Below, piece by piece: positions 1-35,679 of a DNA stretch of 64,000 bases. The notes beneath the pieces were generated by a model. It was not told where the DNA came from. It was given only the letters and a program-made list of their open reading frames with translations, and did no database searches. The position numbers and the translations under genes are program-made. The first letter of the stretch is position 1; every line of letters begins with the position of its first letter. The stretch comes from Euglena gracilis. Taxonomy: Eukaryota > Euglenida > Euglenophyceae > Euglenales. Where the stretch lies: contig CP154954.1 of NCBI GenBank assembly GCA_039621445.1, positions 63,942,046-64,006,045 on the forward strand, written 5' to 3'.

Positions 1-449
1 TTGCCAACCGGCAATTTCCGACCCCTCCAAGCAAAACTTTTTTTTGGACCAGCCCCACTGTTTCATTGGACCCCTGCTCGGGGGGGGGGGGGTCAGCAGC
101 CGGTTGGGAGGTCTAGCTGCCAGCTGGCTGGACATATCCCTCCCTAGACCCTCCACCCCCTGGGGGAAGGGTGGGCACCAGCACTTTTTTTTTTTCCAGC
201 CAGCACCTGTGTCCAGCCAGCTGTACCCCCAGGGGTCCTCAATAAAACTCCTGGGAAGGCAGTCAGTAAATGTAGATGCTGAATGCATCAACAGCATATT
301 TGCACATACCGCATTTGTGAGTTTTGGATAAGCATTTCACGAAAGCTGCCACACCCTGCTCAGTTGTATCTGGTCTCAATACTATCAGTTTTAATACGGG
401 ACAGGCCCTATGCCAAGCCAAAAATACAGTAGTTCTGCCTGCCTCTCAG
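1..449. other. Intron sequence upstream of the first visible exon
   Basis: No coding signal is seen. The stretch carries G-tracts and repeats of GGTCCAGCCAGC type (around 40-60 and 195-230). The same words recur at 41780-42060, so this is probably part of a dispersed repeat. It ends at a splice acceptor, CTCTCAG, at 443-449, just before the malate dehydrogenase exon. Confidence 0.5.
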
Positions 450-5556
<5,107 letters not shown>

Positions 5557-8500
5557 CACCCGTATTGCACCGGATGGGTAAACGCCTGGCACTGGGCGAC
5601 GCCTTACCCGGGGCCACTGCCGCAACTGCCGATGCGATGAACCGATGCTTTTCTGCACTTTTCCTCATCCTCAGAAGGGCGGCACAAGCTGACAGCAGCG
5701 TTTTAGTGACATAAACTAATTTTATGGAAATGCGGAAGAAACTCACAGAATTCTGACACATGTTTCACACATGAAATGATTGACACACTGTATTTTGCAT
5801 GACCGGGCCACTCTTTTGGAAATGAATTCTCCCAGAGTTATGCATTGCATTTGCTACTGCGTCGCATTCTGTATCCCTAATTAATATCACCTTACAATCA
5901 GGAATCTTTTTTCGTTTTCGTCTTGCAAACTGACTCCACGCCCACAGCTTTCCGCTCTGAAAACAGCCTCAAGACAAGCTGCACAGCCCCTCACACCAAA
6001 ACGCCCCCCTCAAAACCATCACCACACCCCTGGTGGCCAGGTTTTTTCCCCCTCTATTTACAAATCAATTCGAAACACTCTGCAATTATGCCCCAGAACA
6101 CCCGCCCAACTGTTCCCATTACCGCACACAGTGTCACCACCACAATCAGTAATCCGTCCAGGTACAATGTAGGCACTTTTCAGCGAGCCTCTAGTCAGTC
6201 ACCAGAGACCTTTGGTGAGACCGTAACTGACCCCAGGGGTGGATGGTTAGGCACCTGACGTGGTGGCCAACGCAAATGCCTGCAGTTGCATAGGGGAGAA
6301 CGGCCAGCACACGGACTTCTGCCCTCATACTATGAATGCATCCACCCTGCCAATAGGAAGTGGACAACCGCTTTCCCTGTCCAGGGGTTCCTGGGCAGAT
6401 TTTTGCCATCATGGGGCTTTTTTTAGAGGCGTTTGTTTGAGTGGTTACACCGTTCAGACACCATCTGGTCATGATGAGGTGGACACAGGGCCTGAAGGCA
6501 TGACTGGTGTTGTCAGCAGTATGACAGCAGAAACTCGCTTCCTTCGACGACAAGACTCTGAAATCAAAGGAACCTTTTAGCCTTTTTCACAAGTCCAGGG
6601 TGAAGCAAATTTTTAGCCGGCACATTATGAAGTTCCCAAAGTTTGGTTTTGGCGTATTTTATCTGTTACTCAATCATCTCTCCCTTCCACATCATCAAAC
6701 CTACTCCTGGCAGATGATCTGGTACTACCAACGAGCTGACCTTTTCACAGCCTATTACACTTGGGCCGTGCACTTAATTGCCCTGGTGTTGCTTACCCAA
6801 ATTGCAACACTCTGATCGAAGTCATTTTGCATCTTCCAAAAATGCTTTGATTAGCTTCACAACACAGACGCACATACCCCCCTGTTGATGACATGAATAA
6901 AATAGCCACCTGCAGAGAGGAGTTCACGTGATCACGTGTGACTGTGACAACCAATTTCCCTAAGCTCTGCCAGAATCCTACTTCTGTGACAATACAAGAT
7001 TATGGTTGAGTTGTTCTATGGATAACCACAGAACTGGGATTGTTCCTGGTACACATCCCCCTCCCAGGGCTTTGCCCGATTTCCCTTATGCACCAGGCTA
7101 TCCCAGGTCCATTCGGGATTCAGACAGAGTCCTGATGTGGGATGTATCCTAGTGCTCGCTGGTGACCTCGTGTCTGCCAAACGGTAAAGAATGGTAAAAA
7201 GGGAAGAAAGAAGAGAAGTGAAACCAAAAACCCAAAAACGTGCAAAGTGTTTATCTGCTTACACGGTTACCTACTTTGTGCGGTAAAGGGGTGGAAGTGG
7301 AAGAGCCTGCCTGGAAAGTGGGGCTGGAAGGTTTCAATTCTGCCTGGAAAGTGGGGCTGGAAGGTTTCAATTCCAGAAATTCCCATCCACCCAGTTTGGG
7401 GTGTGCCTATGGCAAGCATGGGGGGGGGGTCTCATTCCATAATTGGAAAATATTGCAGAGGTGGGGTGTGGAAGGAGGGGCACCTGGCCAGTCATACCTG
7501 ACCAGGGAGGAAAGCTTATTTACAAAACCAACTGCCGGCAACAGCGATTTTGCCCAGGGGGGGAAAGAGGAGAGGAGTGGGGGGCTGGTCAAAAGACCTT
7601 AGGCAGAATTTTTGCTGTCTGGCTGTCTTATGGGGCCTTAAGGCCGAAGAGTAACAAGTTACTAGTTGTAAGAGTAACAAGTTGTGATTACGATGTGCGC
7701 GCTGTACGCTGTGCGTCTGCTGACGGGCGGCGTATACCCCGTAGAAGGCTTCACAGGGCAGCGCGTACACGTTGAGGTCGATTGGGTATCCCCAGAGGCG
7801 TATACCTCGATCACCTGGGCTGCAGCCCAACAGAGGGAATATCTTCGGCAAATGTGCCTGTGGTTGATATGGTCGGCCATTCGGCCTGAGGGGAGGCATT
7901 ATTAGGCCTGAGCTGGGGGGGGGTACGCACGAACAAAAAAAAATTGTGTGTTTGCGCATTTGGCACGCAGGAAAAACGTCGTCAAGGGGTCGAAGTTCTA
8001 AAAGTGAGATTCACTCAATTTTCAGATCGAAAAATCTATTTTCCATGAGATTGTTAGGTGACAGGCCAGCGAGTACAGGGGTAGGCAGGGGCAGGGTACA
8101 GGGTAGCAGGCAGGGGGGGATGCGTTTCGCAGCTCATTTTCAAGTTTTCCAAAAACGCGCATTTTCGCGCATTTCGCACTTTGTTGAGCATTTTTTTTTT
8201 GATCTTTTCCGGCATATTTTCGCTTTGCGGCACATTTTTTCTTGGTTCACCCAATTTTTTCGCATTTTTTTCGCAGTTTTTTGAAGGTTTCAAAATTTTT
8301 TGAAACTGACACTTTCCACATCATTTCATCCAATTGTTGTAAATTGGTGCCATTTTTGCATCTTTTTGGGCAATCTTTTGCCTTTGCATGATTTTTGCAC
8401 TTTTCTTCTCAGATTTTGCACAGTTTTGCACATTTTTTTCCCCAAAAAATGTGCATTTTTGTGCATTTTTTCCGAGGTTGGGCTACCGCATTCCCCCCTT

Positions 8501-8718
8501 GGGTAGGTGACAGGTCCCTATTGTGATAGGTCAGCGAGGATGGAGCTTGAGTGACAGTTTCCCAGGGGGACAGTTTCCGGGGAGGATAGTTTTTTGGGGG
8601 GGTGACCTGGCGGGGTTCCAGGTGATTGGAACCAACCTTTGGCCCACTCTGGAGTGGAACTGTGGGGGGGGGAGTTGTGTGCCTCCCTGGCCACGCTGCC
8701 CGTCACCCTCTCTCGCAG
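5557..8718. other. Intergenic/5' region between MDH and the CocE-type hydrolase
   Basis: No exon is recognised. A 33-bp direct duplication (TGGAAAGTGGGGCTGGAAGG type) sits at about 7308-7372. T-rich sequence with TTTTCGCGC-type words lies at 8130-8470. Words of the GACAGTTTCCC family, shared with the element at 50635-50953, occur at 8505-8590. The first exon of the hydrolase, with its ATG and promoter, should lie here but could not be identified. Confidence 0.4.
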
Positions 8719-28084
<19,366 letters not shown>

Positions 28085-29667
28085 CCCGCCCCCCGAGACT
28101 CCTATTAGGAAGGCTTTTTTTCGTGCAGCGTGCCGCAGTTTTCGGACTCTCCCGCGAGGACCCCGTTGGGGCGCTTGCAACTGTCAGAACCTGGCGGCAC
28201 AGTTATAATTTATCTGTGGTCTTCGGGGAGGAGTTGGAAGGGCAGGAGAGGGGACCGAGGTGCAGCTCAATTGGTTTGCGAGCTGATTTCTAAAGTGAAC
28301 GGCATTTTGCCAGATTTCTTCATTGCAGAACCCCCAAAAATAGCACCGAGTCGGGCAGAGACATCGTTGAACAGTTGCTCATGCTGTACATTTCTGCAGG
28401 AGTTTTGTTTTGAAATACACAAAATTGGAAAGATTCAAGGGATTTGGAGGTCAACAGCGTCTCTTTGCCAAACAAATTTCAAACAGTGTCTCAATTAAAT
28501 ACATGCCAAGCCTTATGAGAATGGCGTGTTTTTTGAAGTTTCCGCCAGCTTTTTGGCATTTTTTTTTCACATCTCCCCGGTATGCTTCAAAAATCATTTT
28601 GCTCCTGTTTTGAGGCGCTGCCCCTTTCTCACTATTCTGCAGGATTGTTTCCGATTTGACTCAACTTTGTTGCTTGGCAGGGTTTTCCTTGCGAGATCCC
28701 CCAAAGTTTGGGCTATTGATGGAAGGGAGTTGTCCTTACTTTAGTCCTTATGCGTAGACCTAAACCTTGCATTAAAGTCAGGACAAAGTTAGTTAATGCT
28801 TAACTTTTGCACTATTCCGTCAAAAACCCTATCAACCCTGGGGGGAGGCTCCCACAAGTTACAATCCCTGTTTTTGATCCTGCACAGCTTTCTTGCTGCA
28901 GTATGTAACACAACACAGCAATGAAGGTGCGGTGGAAGCGTTTGACAATTCACTCCAAGGGGGAACTTGGGAGGAGATGGATCAAGGTATCTTTGAATGG
29001 TCCTGTGACGTTCTTTTTCACTCAAAATACTCTCATGATAATAATCTTTGAATTTGCAGGATTTATGTTTCAGTTTCTTAATCAGTTAATATTTCTGCAA
29101 TGCACACAAAGCATGAACTGATGAACCTAGAACAAAAGCAGCAAGTCGCAGGTTGCCTAAAAGGCTCTGGACTTCAGAAAATATGTACATAGAAACGTAA
29201 TTTTTAAAGGTAGGAATAATTTGTCTTTACAATTTCTCTACAATGTCCTTAAATAAGCCACTACAATGTCCCCCTTGACAGCAACTCCACGTTGCCAGCC
29301 CGTCCTGATGGGCTCCAGCCACTCTGGGTCGGGCTGAAACAAAAACGAAGGTTTGGCCAACACACATTTTTTTTGATATGACAGTGTCTCATGGAAAATC
29401 ATTTGGTGTTGTGTTCCACCCTGTGTTGTCGTGTTGTGCCACACTGTGTTGCCGTGGTGTGTGCAACACGCCTCACCAGCCATGCCCAGGGCCTGTTGGA
29501 TCAGCAGCATCCCCTTCTCTTCCCCTGCATACTGGGCTGCATTCTATGGCCGGCTCTCCTGGCATTTTTCCGCCTTTCAGGAGGAGAGTCCCCCCCATTC
29601 AGGTTTCTGACTGAAAGACATCTCTGAAACTGTCCTGGAGCTTCTATGCGCTTCTCTGAAAGCAATT

Positions 29668-29866
29668 TTTTTTTTATGTGATCGACCATTATCAAAATGA
29701 CTTTTTTGACGAATTTTGCCATCGTTTGTCAATTTGGGGGTTTTGGGGTCATTTTTGGTAGTCGGATTTCACCAACAATTCCCTGGTTTATAATCCCCCC
29801 CCCCTTCGGCTGAACAACCAAACGGATGCTAGAAATCCGGGGGTGTACAAGTGGGGGGGGTATGTG
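29668..29866 (+). repeat. Dispersed repeat, family 3, copy 2
   Basis: Shares CGACCAT(T/C)ATCAAAA, GATTTCACCAACAATTCC, TTCGGCTGA and GGGGGTGTACAAGTG with the copies at 15474, 43183 and 63757 (the last inverted). Confidence 0.6.
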
Positions 29867-29896
29867 CAAGGCTAGAAGCGCTGGCAGAGCACCATT

Positions 29897-30190
29897 TAGG
29901 GGTTTTTTTTAAGTCTTGGGCCCCCTCCCCGGGGGGGGGGGCGGAGGGGGGGTAGGGTGGGTGGGTCCCTTGGACCCCCCTCCCCCCCCCTGGGGGTGGG
30001 GGTAGGGGCTGGTGTGTATATATTTTTCGGTGCCGAAGGCGCCGAAATTTTTTGAAAAAGGTGCTATTTTTCGCGATTTTCGGGCAAAATTGGGTGGGTC
30101 CCCGGGACCCCCCCCCCCCTCCGGGGGGCCCACCCCAAGGGGTGGATGGGTGGGTGCTGACCCCCTCCCCCCCCCTGGTCTTAACACCTG
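29897..30190. mobile_element. hAT-like short element, family 2, copy c (294 bp)
   Basis: Ends TAGGGGTTTTTTTTAAGTC and the inverse GGTCTTAACACCTG; the first base has changed from C to T. Exact 8-bp flanks GCACCATT lie at 29889-29896 and 30191-30198, in non-repetitive DNA. The interior carries the family core TTTTCGGTGCCGAAGGCGCC. Confidence 0.85.
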
Positions 30191-31078
30191 GCACCATTCC
30201 CTTCCACTTCTGCATTCCATTTCTTATGTGCCTGTATGTGCAGAGCATTCCTTTCCACTTCTGGGTTTCGTTTATTATGTGCCCAATAGCAGCCATTTTG
30301 CAAGGTTCGAGAGTGGGCAAATGTGGGGTGTGCAGGTAGTAATTCACTCTTGCCCGTTGATGCAGACACTGGAGTGGATGGAATGGATGCAGGGATGGGA
30401 AATGGGACACAGCCTTGGGAACAAGCTGCCACAATACCATATTGCATGGGGTGCATGGAAGACAATGATGTAAGTACAAAAATTGAGCAGGTGCTACCAA
30501 AGTGGATGGTGGTGTTGGAGATGCAGGTACTGGAATTGATGCAAGAACCAGAGTGGATGTAGGTATTGTTGGAGTAAAAATGTTGATGCAAGCACTGGTG
30601 GAGTGGAAGGAGGGGATGTGGGTATTGGAGAAGATGAAGGTGCTGGAATTGATGACGCTCGGTGATGATGATTACGATGATGCTGGGCAATGCCAGCTGA
30701 TGCTGGGCGATGCTGAGAGTTGCTTGGTTTGCATCTCGGGTTCGAAGTGATTATTTTTTCCCCTGCCCCTGCTTCTTCACAGTCCACAGTTCAAGCAGTG
30801 ACACGGGTGCAGTTTGCCTCAACGGTGGACGGCGTGGTCCGAGAAAGCGATCATTCGATGCGTGCTTCTGCCCACAGTGGCTCCGACAAGGCTGCACAAA
30901 TGATGCCAACTTCCATTGGCGTTGGAAACGTTGAGGTCAGACCGTGGGATTTCTTCAAGCCAAACCGGACCCACCTGGACAGTACTTCCCCCCCTTTTTT
31001 CACTTGGACCGTCCTCCCTCTGGCGGGTCGTTGTGTATGGGCTTGGCGAATGGTGCTTTCTGGCCCAGGGTGCCGAGG

Positions 31079-31196
31079 GGGACCGGCGACGGGGCCGGCC
31101 GCCGTTCGAGTGGTTTGCCGGGGGCCCCCGCCTGGTGGAGGCGCTGCGGCGCATCCTGGCGGAGGCGTTCGGCGCGGAGGCGGCACTGCGGGCGGC
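31079..31196 (+). CDS. Methyltransferase exon (PPFEWFAGG)
   Basis: Acceptor TCTGGCCCAG, donor GCGGC/GTATAC. Encodes GAEGDRRRGRPPFEWFAGG, then RLVEALRRILAEAFG. It corresponds to the segment before motif I in METTL13-like proteins. An open frame continues to a TGA at 31242 if the donor is not used. Confidence 0.75.
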
Positions 31197-34100
31197 GTAT
31201 ACCCCGGGCTTGCTGAAGTGCTCCAGTGTGGCAGCGGGCTGAGCCAATTATGGCCATTTTTGTATCCCATCATATTTTGTGCAGTCTTGACAAAAACGAC
31301 GAGAAAAAATGACGAGGAAATTTCAATTTCGAAAAATTATTGAGAATGGGAAAATGGGAAAATTCATTTATGGGAAAATTCACTTCTCGCGGAAATGGTG
31401 GTAATGGTGGTAATTTCCCCCAATTGCGATGAAAGTTATTTGGCAAAAAGGAAACTCAAGATTTCAGAAAATGGTAAAATGATCTTCTGGGCTTTTTGTG
31501 ATTATCAATTGAAAAAACAAGCCCCAAAATCATATTTCATGGTCCCTTAGTGTCTTTTTGTGTGTGATATTTGATTGTTCCTGAACGTGCCCCCACCCCA
31601 ATACCGCAAAACAAAGGAACAGGGAAAACTTTTGGAAAATGGGAAAATTTGGGTGGTTTCACATCATTTTTGTTTCCTGTCATTTTGTCCACTTATGGCC
31701 GGTCCCCCCCCCAGGACCCTGTCCTGGGAGGGTCCTGGGGGGGGGGGTCCTGGGGGGGGGTCACACAACTTTTTGGCAAAAATTTTGCAGCACAAGATGA
31801 GGTTATTTTGAAGCCCGGGGGGGGGGTCCGGGGGGGGCAGGAGCCCCCCCCCCCGGTAGCGGGCGCCAAAGGCGCCCGGAACTCCACGGTCAGTGGGTCA
31901 TCTGGGTACCGCCCCCCAGTGGGTCCTGGGGGGGTCCTGGGGGGGTCCTGGGGGGTCCTGGGGGTCCTGGGGGGGTCCTGGGGGTCCTGGGGGGGTCCTG
32001 GGGGGGGGGGGTCCTGGGGGGGTCCTGGGGGGGTCTTGGGGGGGGTGGGGTCCTGGGGGGAAAACTGGCCATGACTCATTTTGTCCGGCCTGCATTGTCC
32101 ATTCGAATCAATTTCTCAAAGATTCAATTTCCTCCAAGTTTGTTGTCATGAAGTGATGGATCAACAACCCCAGCCATCGTTGGATGTGGAACCTCCACTC
32201 TTGGCCTTGAGCATTCTGGTGCCTTCTGGGGATTTGTTGGGGGGTTCATGCAGCAGCCCACTCTTCAGTTTTAGGGTTTTTCAGTGAGAGGAAAATATGC
32301 ACTGTGTCCTGCAGCGGACGTATCCACTTCTTTCCAAAAGGAATGTCAATGAAGGAAAAAAGAAAAAAATGCACAGAAAATGGACAACAATGCTCGTATG
32401 CAGTTTTTTCCCCCCTGCAAAGCACTCAAAACAGCTGCAAAAAGCTGCGCAAAAAACCCAAACCATAATGCCTTCAAAATCCAAAACTGCGAAATAATTG
32501 AAAAAAATTCTGCATATTTTGTGTATTTTATAAGGATTGCATTGTATGTTCAGTTTTTTTTTGCGGAATTTTTTTGCAGTGCAGTCAATCACCTGCCCGT
32601 GTGCATATTTTATCTCCCCTGGTTGAGGGGAGGTCAAATAGACACCGGGGCATTCCTGGCCCTCACCCTAACTGTAACCCTGACACTGAGTCTTTCACTG
32701 TTTGAAATCCTCTGGCCCAGCGTGTGTGTTTGTTGTATTTCTCTTCGCACCCAAAAGGGTGCGCACTCCTCCCAGCGAGGGGTGGTTTCACTTTTGCCAA
32801 ATGCCCCACCGTGGCCCGCCGCTGTCAAACCCTTCCTCCCCGCCCCGCCTCCGCATGGGCGCCGGTCTGGGGAGAGCTGCACCGCGCCATGCCGGCCCTG
32901 ACCGTGACGAACTTCGACGCGGCGGCGGCGGCCATCGAGGCGATGCGGCCGCTCCACAGCGAGGGCTGCCGCTTCGAAGTGCGCGACATGCTGGCCACCG
33001 GCCTGCCCGACGGCGGCCTGGACGTATGCGGCCGGCGCTGCGCGGTCTCTTTATCTCATCGAGGAGGGGGTGGGGGTTTGGTGCAGCATCAACAGGGGGC
33101 AAGAGAGAGATTTGATTTCTTGGTTCTTGTTCGCTGGACGACCGCCAGTGAATTTTTTACAAGTCGGATTTTTAGGGTTATTGAAGGAGTAGGGTTAGGT
33201 GCGCAAATGGCCATGTTGCGCTACATGGCCATGTTGCGCAACACGGCCATGTGCGCAAAATGGCCATGTTGCGGTACCTGGCCATTCGCGCACCTAACCC
33301 TACTCCTTCAAATAACCCCATAATTCACTGGCGGTCGTGAAGCGAACAAGTACCTTCTTATTTGATGAAATGGTTTCTTTTTTTTTAATGCCACGGAGGG
33401 AAGGAAGAGAACCTTGAACGAGAGAACAGAGCGGTCATGAGGGTATTGGGTCCTCAGGGACGCATGCACGTGCCCCTGTCCACAGGGCGGATTTCCATAC
33501 GTACACTCGCATGCTGGCACGCATGCCGGTGGCAGCCTTTTCCTTTGGCCAATGGACGCAGTGGGGCTGAAGCCTCAAAATGTGCGATAGGAACGTTCGT
33601 GCTCATCCAGGAACACGAAATCATCGTGTTCCGGGATGAGCACGAAGGTTTGGTTCGAAGGTTTGAAGGTTTGGTTTGGTTCAGGGATTTGCCCCCACCC
33701 CCTCCAGGAGGATTAGAGGGGGTCCAGCTCAGACGCTAGAAAAGTTGGGCTGGCTGGAAAAGGCTGCTTGGTACCCCCCCCCCCCCAGCAGGGGTTCCTG
33801 GCTGGAACTGGAACTGGGCCTGACTGGGGGGTATTAAAGAAATTGAATTTGCAAAGATGCCCCCAAAACTGCCAATTATGCAAAAACGAAAACTTTGAAA
33901 GGTTTCTGACCTCAAATTGGCCCCGAGCTTGTTTGCGCCTGTCGCTTCCCCATTTTCCCCAACCTTCTGTGTCTCTTCTGAAATGGTGGACCCTCACTAA
34001 GCATCAATCAAGCAGTCAAACATCCGATCTCGCATTTGAGTTTTTTTTTCCTTATCATGTTCCTAATTGCATGCATTTCCAAAAAAATTTATTTATTTAT

Positions 34101-35595
34101 CAGGGGTTGGGTTGAAGTGTTTGAACTGTCAGCCCTTTGTGTGTGGATCTCAAGGTTTTATGCTTTAAAAACGAGCTGAAAAAATCTTCGCCCCAAAGGA
34201 AATGCGGGTGACAGGACCAGGGGTTTCGTGTTTTTTCGAGTATATTCTTATTCCGGGGGGTCAAGCCAGGTGGAATCAAAGCATGTGCCATGTTTCGGAG
34301 AGAGAAAAAAAAGTTTTCCATTCCTCTGGTTGAACTTGCCGTTTGTTTTTGATGTTTCGGGGGTTGCAAAACCGTTTTTCAGACTCAATGAGAAAAGATG
34401 CAGAGGGAAGTTCAAAAACTTTGATTGTTAGGGTGCCCTAAAACAGGTGTCCCGACGACACAAGACGCATTGAACCTAGCATGTTTGTTTGAAAACTTTC
34501 CACGGGTGCTTCGTGCACTTGGAAGACGCAGAAACAATTTGGCAGGTTCGAGCCATACAGCCCTCCATCCACTTTGAAAATTCGCTAATCCGTGCGCGCA
34601 ATTGCGCAGATGGTCCAATCGCGCACAGGATTTCAGGCCTTCCCATAGAGCCTTGGGGAACCCCATTGGGGGCCACCGGCAGCCTTTCTCCCGCCAGCCC
34701 AAGTCTTCCAGCCTCCGAGCTAGACCCCCCCCCCACCACCAGGGGTCGCCAACACCCTGCTTTGCGGCGTCCCCTCCTTCCCTGCCTCGGGGCTTTCCCA
34801 TCAGCTGCAACTTCCAGCCCTCCGCCCACTCATTTGTGTGAAACCTCCCCTGTCCCTCAGGTGTGCCTGGACAAGGGCAGCATGGACGTGCTGACACACC
34901 TGGATGGCGATTCCGGGCGGGCGGAGGCAGTGGCCCGGTACTGCCGGGAGATGTGCCGCATACTGCGGCCAGGGGGGACCGCGGCCTCCGTGCGAAGCCC
35001 TCTCCCTTTCTCCGGCGTTCTCCGGCATTCCTGTCCCTCCTTTCTGTGTACGCATGAATACATGTGTGCTCCTGGCTTGTGTTGGCATTGTGTTGTTGCA
35101 TGATGTAGAGTGTTGTGTTCAGGGGTTTTTTTTTAGTCTTGGACCGACCCCCCTCCCCCGGGGGGGGGGGAGGGCGGGTGGGTCCCTTGGACCCCCCTCC
35201 CCCCCGGGGGGGGGTGGGGGCAGGGGCTGGTGGGTATATCTTTTTCGGTGCCGAAGGCGCCGAAAAATTTGAAAAAGGTGCCATTTTTAGCATTTTTGGC
35301 CATTTTTGGGCAAAAGTGGGTGGGTCTCCCGGGACCCCCCCCTCCCCCGGGGGGGGCCCACCCCAAGGGGTGGGTGGGTGGGTGCCGACCCCCTCCCCCC
35401 CTCCCCCCCGGTCTTAAAAAAACCCTGGTTGTGTTGCAAAGCGGTGTCAAGGCGCGTCAAGTTTGCCTTTGCCAGATCGCCAGAACCTTGCCACTTGTAA
35501 CGAGGGTCGCGCCGCTGATGTTGCTGCAGGTCACGGAGGAGCCTCCGGAGGTGCGGCTGGAGGAACTCCGGGGCGTGGTCCAGGGTTCGACATGA
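31079..35595 (+). CDS. Class I SAM methyltransferase, METTL13-like, four visible exons
   Basis: Transfers a methyl group from S-adenosylmethionine; METTL13-type enzymes methylate proteins such as eEF1A, but the target here is unknown. Visible landmarks: PPFEWFAGG (family FEWy/f), then ELHRAMPALTVTNFDAAAAA (acidic end of strand 2, tN.D.S), EVRDML.TGLPDGGLDVC and LDKGSMDVL (family D......f.fD.viDKGtLD.l), then YCREMCRILRPGG (RvLkPGG) and VTEEPPEVRLEEL. Exons: 31079-31196, 32877-33023, 34861-34989, 35530-35595. The SAM-binding GxGxS motif between exons 1 and 2 was not found and should sit in a small exon within 31200-32870. The last exon is cut by a transposon that supplies the present stop. All clear donors are GT. 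Confidence 0.82.
31691..32076. mobile_element. MULE-like element (386 bp) made of GGTCCTGGGGGG repeats
   Basis: Termini ACTTATGGCCGGTCCCCCCC and, inverted, AGTCATGGCCAGTTTTCCCC. Exact 10-bp flanks CATTTTGTCC (31681-31690 and 32077-32086). The right half is about ten tandem copies of GGTCCTGGGGG(G). A GCGGGCGCCAAAGGCGCCCG hairpin lies at 31859-31878. It sits in a methyltransferase intron. Confidence 0.8.
32877..33023 (+). CDS. Methyltransferase exon (TNFD to PDGGLD)
   Basis: The acceptor is GGGGAG or GGGGAGAG (start 32875 or 32877); the donor is GAC/GTATGC. Encodes LHRAMPALTVTNFDAAAAAI, then CRFEVRDML and GLPDGGLD. Phase 0 at the 3' end joins directly to VCLDKGSMDVL. Confidence 0.88.
33117..33359. 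mobile_element. Foldback element with about 85-bp arms
   Basis: The arms pair over TTGTTCGCT, ACGACCGCCAGTGAATT, GGGTTATT and GAAGGAGTAGGGTTAGGTGC, with an unpaired insert of about 15 nt in the left arm. The centre holds tandem GGCCATGTTGCGC units. ATTTGAT flanks both ends (33110-33116 and 33360-33366), a likely 7-bp target duplication. It lies about 95 bp after the methyltransferase donor at 33024. Confidence 0.75.
33596..33646. other. Near-perfect 23-bp hairpin
   Basis: The left arm TTCGTGCTCATCC-A-GGAACACGA pairs with its complement across a 5-nt AATCA loop; one A/G mismatch breaks the stem. It lies in a methyltransferase intron. Tandem GAAGGTTTG words follow at once. Function unknown: possible small-RNA precursor, cruciform, or remnant of a short inverted-repeat element. 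Confidence 0.8.
34861..34989 (+). CDS. Methyltransferase exon (DKGSMDVL to LRPGG)
   Basis: Acceptor GTCCCTCAG, donor TCC/GTGCGA, phase 0 on both sides. Encodes VCLDKGSMDVLTHLDG, then RYCREMCRILRPGGTAAS. DKG(T/S)(L/M)D is diagnostic of the METTL13/EFM branch. Confidence 0.92.
35120..35427. mobile_element. hAT-like short element, family 2, copy d (308 bp)
   Basis: Ends CAGGGGTTTTTTTTTAGTC and the inverse GGTCTTAAAAAAACCCTG. Exact 8-bp flanks GTTGTGTT (35112-35119 and 35428-35435). Core TTTTTCGGTGCCGAAGGCGC as in other copies. It lies in a methyltransferase intron. Confidence 0.88.
35530..35595 (+). CDS. Methyltransferase last exon, interrupted by an inserted element
   Basis: Acceptor GTTGCTGCAG, phase 0. 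Encodes VTEEPPEVRLEELRGVV. The next codons (QGST and TGA 35593-35595) come from the terminal repeat of a 99-bp hAT-like element (35581-35679). Beyond the element and one copy of its target duplication the same frame is open for about 30 more codons, starting PWEAKLAPRAMDV. If a GT donor at 35575 is used, the element would be intronic instead. Confidence 0.7.
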   Translation, partial: VTEEPPEVRLEELRGVVQGST

Positions 35596-35679
35596 GGAGG
35601 GTGTACGGGGAGGGGGTGTCCCCCCACCTTCCTCCTGGACTGGTGAAGTCCCCCCCACCTGCCCTTATATCGAACCCTG
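35581..35679. mobile_element. hAT-like short element, family 1, copy 1 (99 bp)
   Basis: Ends CAGGGTTCGACATGAGGAGG and the inverse CCCTTATATCGAACCCTG. Flanks GCGTGGTC (35573-35580) and GCGGGGTC (35680-35687) agree at 7 of 8 bases. It is the smallest of the three copies and directly abuts the methyltransferase coding sequence. Confidence 0.85.

Larger units (their letters stand above)
28085..31078. other. Region between the hydrolase and the methyltransferase
   Basis: No confident exon. It holds AT-rich unique sequence (28085-29660), a family 3 repeat (29668-29866), a hAT-like element (29897-30190) and GATG/GGAATGG-rich sequence (30190-30730). The 5' exon(s) and promoter of the methyltransferase should lie here. 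A segment following TTCTTCACAG (30781) is open for about 50 codons but matches nothing I recognise. Confidence 0.4.
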
